64,000 nt of DNA from Rhodobacteraceae bacterium UBA6213 (GCA_002421605.1 DISJ01000012.1:62001-126000), one strand, 5' to 3'; shown: positions 26,584 through 35,653, counted from the stretch's first letter. Program-made: numbers and translations. The notes: generated by a model not told the origin, from the letters alone.

Positions 26584-27203
26584 GCAGCGGGCACACCGGG
26601 CGCAATCTCGCCGGGTTTGACCATAAGCACGCCCGAGTTGTCATCGGGGTCGCCATCGTAATGATCCTTTGCGACGACGCCGGGCAATTCGCCAAAGGCG
26701 CGCGAAAGCGGGTTGGGAAACATCGTGGTGCCAATGCTTTCAAAACCCGGTAGCCCGCCCAGCACGCTTGAAACCGAATTGGAACAAAACGCCTTGGGCA
26801 CCGCGCCATAAGCTTCAACCCTGCTGCGCAGCTGCTCTGCCACCTCAAGCGAGACTGGCACGGTCTGTTCCAGCACCCAATAGGTCTCGCGCGCGTGGTA
26901 ATCGATGTAGAACGTGTACATCTGGTCAGTGATGCCATAGTGCACGTCGTTCCGCTCGGGCACAAAGGGATGATACCAAGTGCCTGCGGGGTCGAACAGC
27001 ACGCGCTCGACCCCATTGATGATCAAGGCCGAATGTGCCCCCGCGTCGGTCGATGTGCTGATGACTGTGAACAGCGTCACCGAGGGCGGGGTCTTGCTTG
27101 AATATGCGGCGCGCGCCACCACGTCGTCGGGCGCCCAGACAGGTTCGGCACCACAAGCGGCCAGCAGCAGCGGCAGAAAAATCGCAAGAAGCAAACGGCG
27201 CAT
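26580..27203 (-). CDS. Lipoprotein, possible papain-like cysteine peptidase fold
   Basis: A 207-residue lipoprotein: signal peptide with lipobox LAAC (Cys17), then a mature domain of about 190 residues. The mature part has HSALIIN (His57), FDPAGTW (Asp71) and, late in the sequence, FCSNSVSS (Cys140). A His, an acidic residue and then a Cys in this order suggest a circularly permuted papain-like (YiiX/NlpC-type) active site; that is inference, and I could not place it in a named family. It is convergent with azlD (four-base overlap) and 26 bases downstream of the aa3 subunit IV gene. Confidence 0.72.
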   Translation of the reverse strand: MRRLLLAIFLPLLLAACGAEPVWAPDDVVARAAYSSKTPPSVTLFTVISTSTDAGAHSALIINGVERVLFDPAGTWYHPFVPERNDVHYGITDQMYTFYIDYHARETYWVLEQTVPVSLEVAEQLRSRVEAYGAVPKAFCSNSVSSVLGGLPGFESIGTTMFPNPLSRAFGELPGVVAKDHYDGDPDDNSGVLMVKPGEIAPGVPAA

Positions 27204-27229
27204 TGATCGGGGCTCCGGGTTAGGTCGGT

Positions 27230-27364
27230 TCAGCCATTAAAGATTGCGAGCAACACTAAAACCACCACAATTGCAATCGCGGCCCGCTTTGCGAAGATGA
27301 TGAAACCCTCGAAAGTGCGCTCATGCGCCTTGATGTCCATGTTGCCATGCATGTTTTCGGTCAT
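27230..27364 (-). CDS. aa3-type cytochrome c oxidase subunit IV
   Basis: A 44-residue single-pass membrane protein. A short polar N-terminus (MTENMHGNMDIKAHERTFEG) is followed by one hydrophobic helix (about 21-42) ending AIFNG. This matches the bacterial aa3 oxidase subunit IV family (COX4_pro_2), which packs beside subunits I and III of the cytochrome oxidase. The ATG at 27364 is preceded by GGAGGGAGA. The other oxidase genes are not in this window; a solitary location is common for this small gene. Confidence 0.85.
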   Translation of the reverse strand: MTENMHGNMDIKAHERTFEGFIIFAKRAAIAIVVVLVLLAIFNG

Positions 27365-27422
27365 TGCCGTCTCCCTCCTCTGTTGTCTGCCCGGAACGAT
27401 CTAGCAAACCCGCGCCTCTCTG

Positions 27423-28484
27423 TCACGCCCCGGAGTGCGTCGTTGTTGCCTGCCAAAGCCAGACACCATCAGCACCGCGCCAGCGCCGCGCCCGCCCGCT
27501 GGTTAGCAGATGATTGAGGTGCGCCACGGTTTCCACCAGCGCCAGCCCATAAATCCCCTCGTCGATTTCGCGCCGATAAAGCGCGGGGAAACACGCGGTT
27601 GCGACCTGCGGCGTCGCGATCTGCGTTTCCAGCCGCGCAAGGCCCTTGTGGTGCCCGTCCGCCATCTGCCGCAGCCGGCGCGGCAGACCGCTGAATGGCG
27701 TCTTGTGGCCGGGCAGCACCAGATGGCGCTCTTCTGCATAGACCGAGAGTGCGGCGCACGAGGCCAACCAGTCGCCCACCGGGTCGGCATCAGGCTCGGT
27801 TGCGTAAACACCCAGATTGGCGCTGATTGAGGGCAGCAACTGATCGCCCCCGATCACCAGATCATCATCAAGGCTCCAAAGCGTGGCATGTTCGGGGGCG
27901 TGGCCGTGGCCAATATGAACCCGCCAATCGCGCCCACCCGCACGGACCACCTCGCCCTCGGCGATGCGGCGGTAACCAAGTGGCAGCGGGTGCACTTTGT
28001 CGCAATAGTTGAACGGGCGTTCCATCGCGCGCCGCGCAAGAAGCCCCGGCTCCATCCCCGCCGCGTGCCAGAAGGCAAGCGTTTCTGCGGCAGGCACTGG
28101 TTGTTCGTCCAGTACCAACATGCGCGCGAACAGCCAACTGGTGCGGGTAGTCCAGAGGCTTGCGCCGCGGGCTTGAAACCATCCAGCTAGGCCAATGTGG
28201 TCGGGGTGGTAATGTGTGGCCAGCACCCGCACAACCGGCTTTGCCGCCAACGGTCCGGCCAAAAGCGCACCCCAGATTTCGCGCGCCTGCGACGTATCCA
28301 TACCAGGGTCCACCACGGTCCAGCCTTCGCCATCATCAAGCGCGTAGGCGTTGACGTGATCGAGCGCCATCGGCAGTGGCACCCGCAGCCAAAGCACACC
28401 CGGCGCTACTTCGCGCGCGGCCCCATGCGCGGGTGGTTCGACCCAAGGGTGGCGCACCGGGGCGCCGCCGTCGCGGTTGGTCAC
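27423..28484 (-). CDS. Metallo-beta-lactamase-fold hydrolase
   Basis: A 353-residue MBL-fold enzyme. Zinc ligands are visible in THYHPDHIG (HxHxDH), GHGHAPEH, GGDQLL and LPGHKTPF. The C-terminal extension (about 270-353) is helical, as in the glyoxalase II-like/LACTB2 groups of thioester hydrolases. The GTG start at 28484 overlaps the stop of the acyl-CoA dehydrogenase gene (GTGA), so the two are coupled; a CoA-thioester or related substrate is plausible but not shown. The long frame upstream is the shadow of that neighbour. Confidence 0.85.
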   Translation of the reverse strand: MTNRDGGAPVRHPWVEPPAHGAAREVAPGVLWLRVPLPMALDHVNAYALDDGEGWTVVDPGMDTSQAREIWGALLAGPLAAKPVVRVLATHYHPDHIGLAGWFQARGASLWTTRTSWLFARMLVLDEQPVPAAETLAFWHAAGMEPGLLARRAMERPFNYCDKVHPLPLGYRRIAEGEVVRAGGRDWRVHIGHGHAPEHATLWSLDDDLVIGGDQLLPSISANLGVYATEPDADPVGDWLASCAALSVYAEERHLVLPGHKTPFSGLPRRLRQMADGHHKGLARLETQIATPQVATACFPALYRREIDEGIYGLALVETVAHLNHLLTSGRARRWRGADGVWLWQATTTHSGA

Positions 28485-30172
28485 AGTGCAAGATCCTCGG
28501 GCGACAGCGCAAACAACCCCTCTGCACCTTCCTGCGCCTCGGCAAGCGCCGCGGCGTATTGCGGCATAAGGCGGCGGATATACACGGCGGCCAGCGCGCT
28601 GCGGGGGCCTTTGCCGCCCTCGGCCACGGCGGCCCGCAGATGGTAATGCCCCCCCAGAACCCTCGCAAAGGCGCGAAGATAGGGCACGGCGCCCGCAAAG
28701 CGATCTTCCATGCCCTGCGCCAACAAAACCTCGGTCGCCTCGCGCAGCGTTTCTGCCGCCGCCCAGACATCGCCCGCAAGCTGAGGCAGCAGCGCGCGCG
28801 CGGCCTCGGCGTTGTCCTCGACCTCTTGCAACAGCCGGAATGCCGCCTCGCCACTGTCCATCATCTTGCGGCCCACAAGGTCCATTGCCTGAATGCCGTT
28901 GGTGCCCTCGTAAATCGCGGTCACCCGAACATCGCGATAAAACTGTGCAGCGCCCGTTTCCTCGATATACCCCATGCCGCCGTGCACCTGCACACAAGTC
29001 TCTGAAACCGCCATGCCCACATCAGTGCCGTAGGCTTTCGCGATTGGCGTCAGCAGCGCGGATCGCGCGGCCCAGTCTGGCGCGCCGGTCGCGCGCCCCA
29101 TATCAAGTGCCACTGCACACGCAAGCCCGATGGCGCGGGCCGCAAACACCTCGGCCTTCATCGTGACCAACATCCGGCGCACATCGGCGTGGTTGATGAT
29201 CGGACCCATCTGGTTGCGCTCGCGCGCGTAGTCGAGCGCCTTCTGATACGCAGCTTCGGCCACGCCTACACCCTGCACCCCCACCGCAAGGCGGGCGTTG
29301 TTCATCATCGTGAACATCGCAGCCAAGCCTTTGTGCTTTTCGCCAACCAGCCAGCCCTTGGCACCGTCGTAGGCCATCACGCAGGTCGGCGAGCCGTGCA
29401 GCCCCATCTTGTGCTCAAGGCTTACGACCTTGAGCGTATTGGCCACGCCGGGGTTGCCCTTGGCGTCAGGCAGGAACTTCGGCACCATGAACAGGCTGAT
29501 CCCGCGCGTGCCGGGGGGGCCGTCAGGCAGGCGCGCCAGCACCAGATGACAGACGTTTTCAGTCAGGTCGCTATCGCCCCAAGTGATAAAGATTTTTTGC
29601 CCAGTGATCGCATAGCTGCCATCGTCCAACGGTTCAGCCTTGGTGCGCAGCGCGCCCACGTCGGTGCCTGCCTGTGGTTCGGTCAGGTTCATCGTTCCCG
29701 ACCAGACACCCGAAATCAGCTTGGGCAGATACAGGTTTTTGATCTCGTCACTGGCGTGATGTTCCAGCGCCTCGATCTGACCTTGCGTCAGCAGTGCGTT
29801 GAGTTGCAGCGGCAGGCAGGCGCCAGACATCATGTCGTTCACCACCATGTTAAGCGTTTGCGGCAGACCCATCCCGCCATGCTCGGCCGAGGCCGCTACC
29901 GCTACCCAGCCACCGTCGGCAATTGCCGCGAAGCCGGCCTTGAAGCCGGGCGAAGAGCGCACCACACCGTTTTCCAGCCGCGCCGGGATCTGATCGCCCA
30001 CACGTGCCAGCGGCGCCAAGGCCTCGTTGCACATTCGCCCCGCGCCTTCGAGAATGGCTTCCACCATGTCAGGTGTGGCTTCGCCAAAACGCTCGGTCGC
30101 AGCCAGCGGCGCCAGCGGCACCACCGCATCGAGAATAAAGCGGAACTCGCCCACGGGCGATTGGTACGGCAT
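28481..30172 (-). CDS. Acyl-CoA dehydrogenase, long form with extra C-terminal domain
   Basis: A 563-residue FAD enzyme of the long acyl-CoA dehydrogenase group (AcdA/DmdC-like) that oxidises an acyl-CoA to the enoyl-CoA and passes electrons to ETF. Visible features are LTEPQAGTDVG (FAD/substrate region), ITWGDSDL, and the catalytic-base region AIYEGTNGIQAMDLVG (the Glu is the likely base). A helical domain of about 120 residues follows. The ATG at 30172 follows AGGGAGGAA; 20 upstream in-frame codons look non-coding. The substrate (fatty acyl- versus methylmercaptopropionyl-CoA) cannot be decided from sequence. Confidence 0.88.
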   Translation of the reverse strand: MPYQSPVGEFRFILDAVVPLAPLAATERFGEATPDMVEAILEGAGRMCNEALAPLARVGDQIPARLENGVVRSSPGFKAGFAAIADGGWVAVAASAEHGGMGLPQTLNMVVNDMMSGACLPLQLNALLTQGQIEALEHHASDEIKNLYLPKLISGVWSGTMNLTEPQAGTDVGALRTKAEPLDDGSYAITGQKIFITWGDSDLTENVCHLVLARLPDGPPGTRGISLFMVPKFLPDAKGNPGVANTLKVVSLEHKMGLHGSPTCVMAYDGAKGWLVGEKHKGLAAMFTMMNNARLAVGVQGVGVAEAAYQKALDYARERNQMGPIINHADVRRMLVTMKAEVFAARAIGLACAVALDMGRATGAPDWAARSALLTPIAKAYGTDVGMAVSETCVQVHGGMGYIEETGAAQFYRDVRVTAIYEGTNGIQAMDLVGRKMMDSGEAAFRLLQEVEDNAEAARALLPQLAGDVWAAAETLREATEVLLAQGMEDRFAGAVPYLRAFARVLGGHYHLRAAVAEGGKGPRSALAAVYIRRLMPQYAAALAEAQEGAEGLFALSPEDLAL

Positions 30173-30280
30173 GGTTTCCTCCCTAGCTCGCGCCTTGGCA
30201 TCGGGTGCTGGGGCGCGTATGGCTTTGGTCAAAGGTTACCCTATGCCCGCCGATGCGGCACCATCAACGCAGCGTCACGA

Positions 30281-31237
30281 ATGAAGCAAGCCAATGCAAC
30301 CCGCCTGATTGCCCCCGATGCCGCCGGCTTGGCCGAAGCGGCTGCGCTGTTGCGCGCGGGTGAACTGGTGGCCCTGCCCACTGAAACCGTCTACGGGCTG
30401 GCAGGCGATGCGCGAAACGACCGCGCCGTAGCACGGATATTCGAGGCAAAGGGGCGCCCTCATTTCAACCCGCTTATCGTGCACTTGCCAGACCTTGCAC
30501 AGGCACACGCCTTCGCGCGGTTTTCGCCCGATGCCGAACGGCTGGCCGATGCCTTCTGGCCCGGCCCGCTAACGCTGGTGCTGCCGCTTCGCAAAGACGC
30601 GGGTCTTTCGCCGCTGGTCACCGCAGGCAACGATAGCGTGGCGATCCGCGTGCCCGCGCACCCCGTGGCGCAAGGCTTGCTGCGCGCTTTCGGCGGACCG
30701 CTGGCAGCACCCTCGGCCAACCCTTCGGGCAAGGTCAGCCCGACGCGGGCGGCGCATGTTCTGGCAGGTCTTGGCGGGCGCATTGGCGCAGTGGTCGATG
30801 GCGGGCCCTGCGCCGTGGGGCTGGAAAGCAGCATCGTAGCGCTCGACCCGCCGCGCCTGCTGCGCCCCGGCGGGCTTCCTGCAGAGGCGATCGAGGCCTG
30901 CCTTGGCGCGCATTTGGCACAAGAGAGCGACCCCGCAAAACCCCTTTCGCCCGGCCAACTGGCCTCGCACTACGCGCCCGCCGCTGGTCTGCGGCTGCAC
31001 GCAGAGGCACCGCGGTCCGGCGAGGTCTGGATCGGCTTTGGTCCCTGCCCCGGTGCTGCGCTGAACCTTTCGCCCTCGGGCGATCTGGTCGAAGCGGCGG
31101 CAGCCCTTTTTCATGCGCTGCGTGAGGCGGATGTGCAGGCCGGGCCCGACGGGCAGATCGCGATAGCGCCGATCCCTGAACGCGGGCTGGGGCGCGCCAT
31201 CAATGACCGGCTGCGCCGGGCCGCCGCGCCGCGTTAG
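30281..31237 (+). CDS. L-threonylcarbamoyladenylate synthase (Sua5/YwlC type)
   Basis: Makes threonylcarbamoyl-AMP from threonine, bicarbonate and ATP, the first step of t6A37 tRNA modification. It has 318 residues: an N-terminal YrdC domain (ALPTETVYGLAGDARND, KGRPHFNPLIVHL, PSANPSGKVSPT, ESSIVAL) and a C-terminal Sua5 domain of about 100 residues, so it is the longer Sua5 form rather than the short TsaC. I chose the ATG at 30281 (MKQANATRL); the frame runs far upstream only because it shadows the dehydrogenase gene. The stop overlaps the convergent epmA stop by four bases. Confidence 0.92.
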   Translation: MKQANATRLIAPDAAGLAEAAALLRAGELVALPTETVYGLAGDARNDRAVARIFEAKGRPHFNPLIVHLPDLAQAHAFARFSPDAERLADAFWPGPLTLVLPLRKDAGLSPLVTAGNDSVAIRVPAHPVAQGLLRAFGGPLAAPSANPSGKVSPTRAAHVLAGLGGRIGAVVDGGPCAVGLESSIVALDPPRLLRPGGLPAEAIEACLGAHLAQESDPAKPLSPGQLASHYAPAAGLRLHAEAPRSGEVWIGFGPCPGAALNLSPSGDLVEAAAALFHALREADVQAGPDGQIAIAPIPERGLGRAINDRLRRAAAPR

Positions 31238-32298
31238 GCGCCCGCCACTGGGGTCCAGATCACATCGCTGATCCGCGGCGCGCCGGTGGCCAGCATCACC
31301 AAACGATCAAAGCCGAGCGCAATGCCGCTAGCCGCAGGCATGATCGCGAGCGCCGCAAGAAAATCTTCATCCAAAGGATAGCGGTCGCCGTAAACGCGGG
31401 CCTTTTCGTCCATCTCGGTGGTAAAGCGGCGGCGCTGTTCGGCAGCGTCGGTCAATTCGCCAAAGCCATTCGCCAGTTCGACCCCACAGGCATAAAGCTC
31501 GAACCGTTCGGCCAACCGCGCGTCGTCGGGCGCGCGCCGCGCCAGTGCGGCCTCGGCGGCGGGGTAGCGATCCAGAATGGTGGCGCGGCCCAGCCCCAGC
31601 ATCGGCTCAACCTTCTGCACCAACGCGCGCGACACCATGTCGGACCATGTGTCGTCCACCGCCACGCGCAGGCCCGCCGCACGCATCGCCGCCGCCATCG
31701 CTTCGCGGTCTGGTGTGCCATCGGGGGCAAGCGTCGCCAAAAGATCAAGGTTCGCATAGCGCTCAAAAGCCTCGGCCACGCTCAGCCGTTCGGGTGCTGC
31801 GTAAGGGTCGCATTCCTGCCCGCGATACTGCAACATGGCCGCACCGGTCGCCTCGGCAGCAAGCCGTAAAACCGTTGCGCAATCGGCCATCAGCGCCTCG
31901 TAGCCCTCGCCCGCGCGATACCATTCTAGCATCGTGAACTCAGGGCTGTGCAGCGGCCCGGCTTCGCGGTTGCGCCAGACATGGGCAAAAGCGGCAATCC
32001 GCACTTCGCCCGCCGCCAGCAGCTTTTTCATCGCAAATTCGGGGCTGGTGTGCAGATACATCCGCCGCCCAACACCATCGTTATCCACCGCCTCGGTAGC
32101 AAAACCGTGCAGATGCGCCTCGTTGCCGGGACTTACCTGCAACGCCGCCGGGTCCACCTCGGTAAAGCCCTCGCCCGCAAACCAGCCGCGCAACGCCGCC
32201 TGCACTCGGTTGCGCGCCAGAAGCAAAGGGCGCCGGTCAGCGTGGCGGGTGGGCGCCCACCAAGGCGAGAGGCCGGGTTTTTCTGCGTTTGCGACCAT
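31234..32298 (-). CDS. epmA: EF-P lysine aminoacylase (EpmA/PoxA/GenX)
   Basis: A truncated class II lysyl-tRNA-synthetase-like enzyme (354 residues, no anticodon-binding domain) that ligates beta-lysine to EF-P. Class II motifs are visible: LHTSPEFAMKKLLAAG and HVWRNREAGPLHSPEFTMLE (motif 2), with ASGIALGFDRLVML (motif 3) near the C-terminus. The ATG at 32298 gives the family's normal start. It is divergent from efp (107-base gap), which carries a lysine at the target position. The partner aminomutase epmB is not in the window. Confidence 0.92.
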   Translation of the reverse strand: MVANAEKPGLSPWWAPTRHADRRPLLLARNRVQAALRGWFAGEGFTEVDPAALQVSPGNEAHLHGFATEAVDNDGVGRRMYLHTSPEFAMKKLLAAGEVRIAAFAHVWRNREAGPLHSPEFTMLEWYRAGEGYEALMADCATVLRLAAEATGAAMLQYRGQECDPYAAPERLSVAEAFERYANLDLLATLAPDGTPDREAMAAAMRAAGLRVAVDDTWSDMVSRALVQKVEPMLGLGRATILDRYPAAEAALARRAPDDARLAERFELYACGVELANGFGELTDAAEQRRRFTTEMDEKARVYGDRYPLDEDFLAALAIMPAASGIALGFDRLVMLATGAPRISDVIWTPVAGA

Positions 32299-32405
32299 TG
32301 GGAAAGCGGCTTTCGGCTGGAGATTTGGGGAAACATACGTTACTGGCAGGGCCAAAGCCCGCGCCTCATACGCTGCGGGGTTCGCAATCGCAAGGAATGG
32401 TCCCC

Positions 32406-32972
32406 GTGAAAGTCATCGCTTCATCGCTTCGCAAGGGCAACGTCGTCGAACTGGATGGCAAGCTCTACATCGTGCTAACCGCCGAAAATTTCCACCCCGG
32501 CAAGGGCACCCCGACGACCAGCGTTGACATGCGCCGTATCTCGGACGGGGTGAAGGTCAGTGAACGCTGGCGCACGACCGAAATGGTCGAAAAGGCCACC
32601 GTGGACGAACGCGAGTATGATTTTCTCTACGCCGACGGCGAGGGCTACCACTTCATGAACCCTGACAACTACGAGCAGGTTTCAGTCACGGAAGACGTGG
32701 TGGGCGACAGTAAGGTGTTTCTGGTCGAAGGCATCAAGGTGTTTCTGAAAACCTTTGAAGGTGTGGCCATAGCCATTGGCCTGCCGCAAAAGGCGACTGT
32801 CGAGATTGCCGAAACCGAACCGGTGGTGAAGGGTCAAACTGCCTCGTCATCCTACAAGCCCGCGATCTGCACCAACGGGCTGCGCGTTATGGTGCCGCCG
32901 CATATCGGCGCGGGCACAAGGATCGTCATCAACACCGACGATAACGCCTATCAGGAACGCGCCAAAGACTGA
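32406..32972 (+). CDS. efp: Translation elongation factor P
   Basis: Helps ribosomes through polyproline stretches. It has 188 residues in three beta-barrel domains. The loop that is modified reads FHPGKGTPTT, with Lys33 as the target residue when counted from the GTG start, consistent with the adjacent EpmA gene. I prefer the GTG (VKVIASSLRKGN) as the family's usual N-terminus; an ATG three codons earlier (32397) is also possible. The C-terminal signature (GARIVINT-like, here GAGTRIVINTDDNAYQERAK) is present. Confidence 0.95.
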   Translation: MKVIASSLRKGNVVELDGKLYIVLTAENFHPGKGTPTTSVDMRRISDGVKVSERWRTTEMVEKATVDEREYDFLYADGEGYHFMNPDNYEQVSVTEDVVGDSKVFLVEGIKVFLKTFEGVAIAIGLPQKATVEIAETEPVVKGQTASSSYKPAICTNGLRVMVPPHIGAGTRIVINTDDNAYQERAKD

Positions 32973-32978
32973 CGCGGC

Positions 32979-33821
32979 TTACGACCCGTTGTCGGCCACT
33001 TGCAACGAGCTCGACCGGCGGAGCGCGCGCTCGAACGCTTCGCCCACGGCGGTCAGCCGCAGGTTGTTGTCGAGTAGGTTGACCTCTGGTGTGCTACCTT
33101 GCCAAGGGTAGGGGTTCGCCGCGAACCAGGCGTGGCGTTCCACGAACGATAGCCCGTCCATCATCGCAATCGCGGCCTCGGCAAAGGCCGCGTTGCGCTC
33201 GTAGCTGGCCGCAGCGGGGCGATTCCAGTCGATAAAGGCAAACTCGGTCACCCAGATCGGGCGGCGGTATTCGGCATATACTGCCTGTAGCCACGCCTTG
33301 AACGCCGCCACGTCGCCATCGCGCGAATAGTAGTGCACGGCCATGAAATCAACGCGCAACCCGCGCGCCTCAACCTCGTTCATAAAGCGGCGCTGCCAGC
33401 TTGATGCCCCCAGTGTGCCGCCCTGTGTGGTCGCAGGGCTGCCAAGGCGCAGTCCTCGCGCCTCAAGCTGGGGCCAGAACGCGGCGGCCTGTGCCGGGCT
33501 CAGCCCCGATTGGTGGCTGCCCGGCCCATCAGGTTCGTTGAACCCAAGCAGCGCTTGCACGCGCGTATCGGATTCGATGCGCTTGTTCAGATCATCGGCA
33601 CCGTGAATCATCGGCACAAACTCGACCGAGCGCGACAGCCCGGGATCATGTGCGATTTGATCGGTGCGCCAGTTGTAATACCAACCGAGCGCGGGCGCGC
33701 GCTCGATCCATTCGAGCATCGTGTAGCGCGGGTTTTCCCATGCCCCGATGCCCGCCTTCTGCGCAAAGGCTGCGGTGGCGATCATGGAAATGAATATAGC
33801 AAGAATAATCCTTTGTATCAT
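32979..33821 (-). CDS. Secreted glycoside hydrolase, GH128/Asl1-like
   Basis: A 280-residue protein with a signal peptide (about 1-20, ending AFA) and a TIM-barrel domain of the Glyco_hydro_cc (Asl1-like, GH128) type. Two likely catalytic glutamates are visible: Glu96 in GFNEPD and Glu192 in WVTEFAF, on strands 4 and 7 as in clan GH-A enzymes. HYYSRDGD and AWFAANPYPW are further family-like pieces. GH128 enzymes cut beta-1,3-glucan; that is the likely but unproven substrate. It ends seven bases after the convergent efp stop. Confidence 0.8.
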   Translation of the reverse strand: MIQRIILAIFISMIATAAFAQKAGIGAWENPRYTMLEWIERAPALGWYYNWRTDQIAHDPGLSRSVEFVPMIHGADDLNKRIESDTRVQALLGFNEPDGPGSHQSGLSPAQAAAFWPQLEARGLRLGSPATTQGGTLGASSWQRRFMNEVEARGLRVDFMAVHYYSRDGDVAAFKAWLQAVYAEYRRPIWVTEFAFIDWNRPAAASYERNAAFAEAAIAMMDGLSFVERHAWFAANPYPWQGSTPEVNLLDNNLRLTAVGEAFERALRRSSSLQVADNGS

Positions 33822-34166
33822 CTGTCCCTCGCAGGTTTTCCTGTGATGTACCTGCGGATCATGGAAAATTCGTGTCCCTCAAATGGCGTTTGCGCGCTGT
33901 TGTCGCGCTGGTGGTAAAATCGTCGCCACGTTGTTCATGCGGGCCGGGCGTTGCCAAATAGGTGGCTTACAGAAGGCGATTGGCGGTGCCCTACCGGGCA
34001 AGCTTGACCCTTCTAGCGTGGCTATAAAAAATTGCCTATGCGGCGCTGTTGCCCATGCGGTTTGCAAGCGGTTTTTCGCTACCCTGAAGTTCGGCAATGC
34101 GCACAGGACGACGCAGGCTTTCTGTTCAACGTGCCCAGGCATGGTGCTAAGGCGCTGCCTACATTG
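33822..34166. other. 345-base gap, no gene seen
   Basis: Between the glycoside hydrolase start and the LysR gene end. Both strands carry overlapping open frames of roughly 87-135 codons, but none has a signal peptide, domain or clear ribosome-binding site. The glycoside hydrolase promoter should lie at its left edge. I see no repeat or RNA gene here. Confidence 0.5.
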
Positions 34167-35096
34167 CTATTTCAACGTCCCAAGCACTTCGGCAACAACA
34201 CCGCGAAACCAGCGATGCGCGGCAGTCGCGGTGCTGCGCTTGTGCCAAAGCATACAGATATCTGCCGCCTTCAAAGGCATTGGAGGTTGATAGATGCTCA
34301 AGCCCAACAACCTCGCCATTCGCCCAGCCAGTTGCTCGGGAACCAACGCCACAAGGTCGCTGCCCGCCACGGCAATGCACACGCCCGTAAAGACCGGCAT
34401 TGTCATGACCACGCGGCGGGTGCGCCCAATGCGGGCCAGTGCGGCATCGCCCATGGCCTTCAGGTTTCCTTCAGGCGAAAACACCACATGCCCTAGGTCA
34501 CAAAACAGATCAATCGGCACCACATCGCCCGGTCGCACGCCTGATCGATCCAGCCTCGGTTGCCCGTTGCGCGCAATCATAACAAAGCGAGACTGAAACA
34601 GCACTTGATGCTCGCTCCACGTTGGAAATTCAGTTTTAGGAACCAGCGCAAGATCCACACCCTCGCGCTCGAGTATGCCGACATAGCTGTTAGGCAGCAG
34701 ATCCACCAATTGCGCCTGCATTTGGGGGGCCCGACGCGTCAGAATATCGGCCAGCCTCGGCATCAACATCACTGCAAAGAAATCCGACGCGGCAACCTTG
34801 AAGCTTTGCGCAACCCCGGATGGGTCAAACTCGGCATGCCGCAGAAGCAGTGCTTCCAGATCGTCCAGTATCGATTTGAGCGGCACTTCAAGGCTTTGCG
34901 CAAAATCTGTCGGCACGATCCGCTGGCCCTGACGGACAAACAGCGGATCATCCAGCGCAGCGCGCAGCCGACCCAAGGCCGCGGAAACCGCAGATTGCGA
35001 TAGCCCAACCCTCGCTGCCGCCCTGACCGTCGATTGCTCGGCCAGTAGCGCGCTCAGAACGCGCAGAAGGTTAAGATCAAGGGTTCGTAAATTCAT
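34167..35096 (-). CDS. LysR-family transcriptional regulator
   Basis: A 309-residue regulator. The N-terminal winged helix-turn-helix is typical (LNLLRVLSALLAEQSTVRAA, then LSQSAVSAALGRLR, about residues 5-45), followed by DPLFVRQGQ and a periplasmic-binding-like effector domain (about 90-300). The ATG at 35096 (MNLRTLDLNLLRV) was chosen; nine more upstream codons are possible but atypical. It is divergent from a cupin gene across 89 AT-rich bases, the classic layout for a LysR protein controlling its neighbour. The effector is unknown. Confidence 0.92.
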   Translation of the reverse strand: MNLRTLDLNLLRVLSALLAEQSTVRAAARVGLSQSAVSAALGRLRAALDDPLFVRQGQRIVPTDFAQSLEVPLKSILDDLEALLLRHAEFDPSGVAQSFKVAASDFFAVMLMPRLADILTRRAPQMQAQLVDLLPNSYVGILEREGVDLALVPKTEFPTWSEHQVLFQSRFVMIARNGQPRLDRSGVRPGDVVPIDLFCDLGHVVFSPEGNLKAMGDAALARIGRTRRVVMTMPVFTGVCIAVAGSDLVALVPEQLAGRMARLLGLSIYQPPMPLKAADICMLWHKRSTATAAHRWFRGVVAEVLGTLK

Positions 35097-35185
35097 GCCA
35101 TCAATATAAACTATGTTGAACATTCATTTCACGAATTATTATCAATGACGGATCATGGGGACATCTCGAACGGAAGGGATAACCA

Positions 35186-35629
35186 ATGAACCTGCGCTCC
35201 ACCCCCGAAACAATCGAATGGCAAGGCACCCAATATCGGACCCTGCTTGCCGCGTCGCAAACCAGTGCTCGCCTCAGTATTTTCGAAAGCCTCGATCAAC
35301 CCGGCTACGGCCCCCCGCGCCATATCCACAAGGGCGAAGACGAGACTTTCTACGTTCTGGCCGGCGAGGTCGAGTTTTGGCTGGAGGGCCAGACCACGCA
35401 CCATGGTCCGGGCGAGGTTGTGTTTGTAGAACGCGGCCGCCAGCACACCTTTCGCGTGCTGGGCGAAATGCCCGCGCGGATGGTGACAGTGATGACACCG
35501 GGTGGCTTTGATGGGTTTTTCGCCGAAATGGCAAAGGGGCGCTATCGTATCCCCGACGACATGGCGCAGATCGCGGCCATTGGCGCGAAGTATAACCTGG
35601 AATTCACCGGGCCGCCGCTGGGCCATTAG
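35186..35629 (+). CDS. Single-domain cupin protein
   Basis: A 147-residue cupin. Motif 1 is visible as PPRHIHKGEDETFYVLAGE (His-x-His and Glu metal ligands) and motif 2 as VFVERGRQHTF (His ligand). The family includes quercetin-dioxygenase-like enzymes and small sugar isomerases; the substrate is not deducible. It is divergent from, and probably controlled by, the LysR regulator. An AAGGGATAACC sequence precedes the ATG at 35186. Confidence 0.85.
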   Translation: MNLRSTPETIEWQGTQYRTLLAASQTSARLSIFESLDQPGYGPPRHIHKGEDETFYVLAGEVEFWLEGQTTHHGPGEVVFVERGRQHTFRVLGEMPARMVTVMTPGGFDGFFAEMAKGRYRIPDDMAQIAAIGAKYNLEFTGPPLGH

Positions 35630-35653
35630 CGGCAGATCAATGAAAACCCGGCT

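Noticed and set aside
29189..30280. Long open frame in front of the Sua5-type gene
   Set aside because: It is the reverse shadow of the acyl-CoA dehydrogenase gene; the Sua5 N-terminus begins at 30281.
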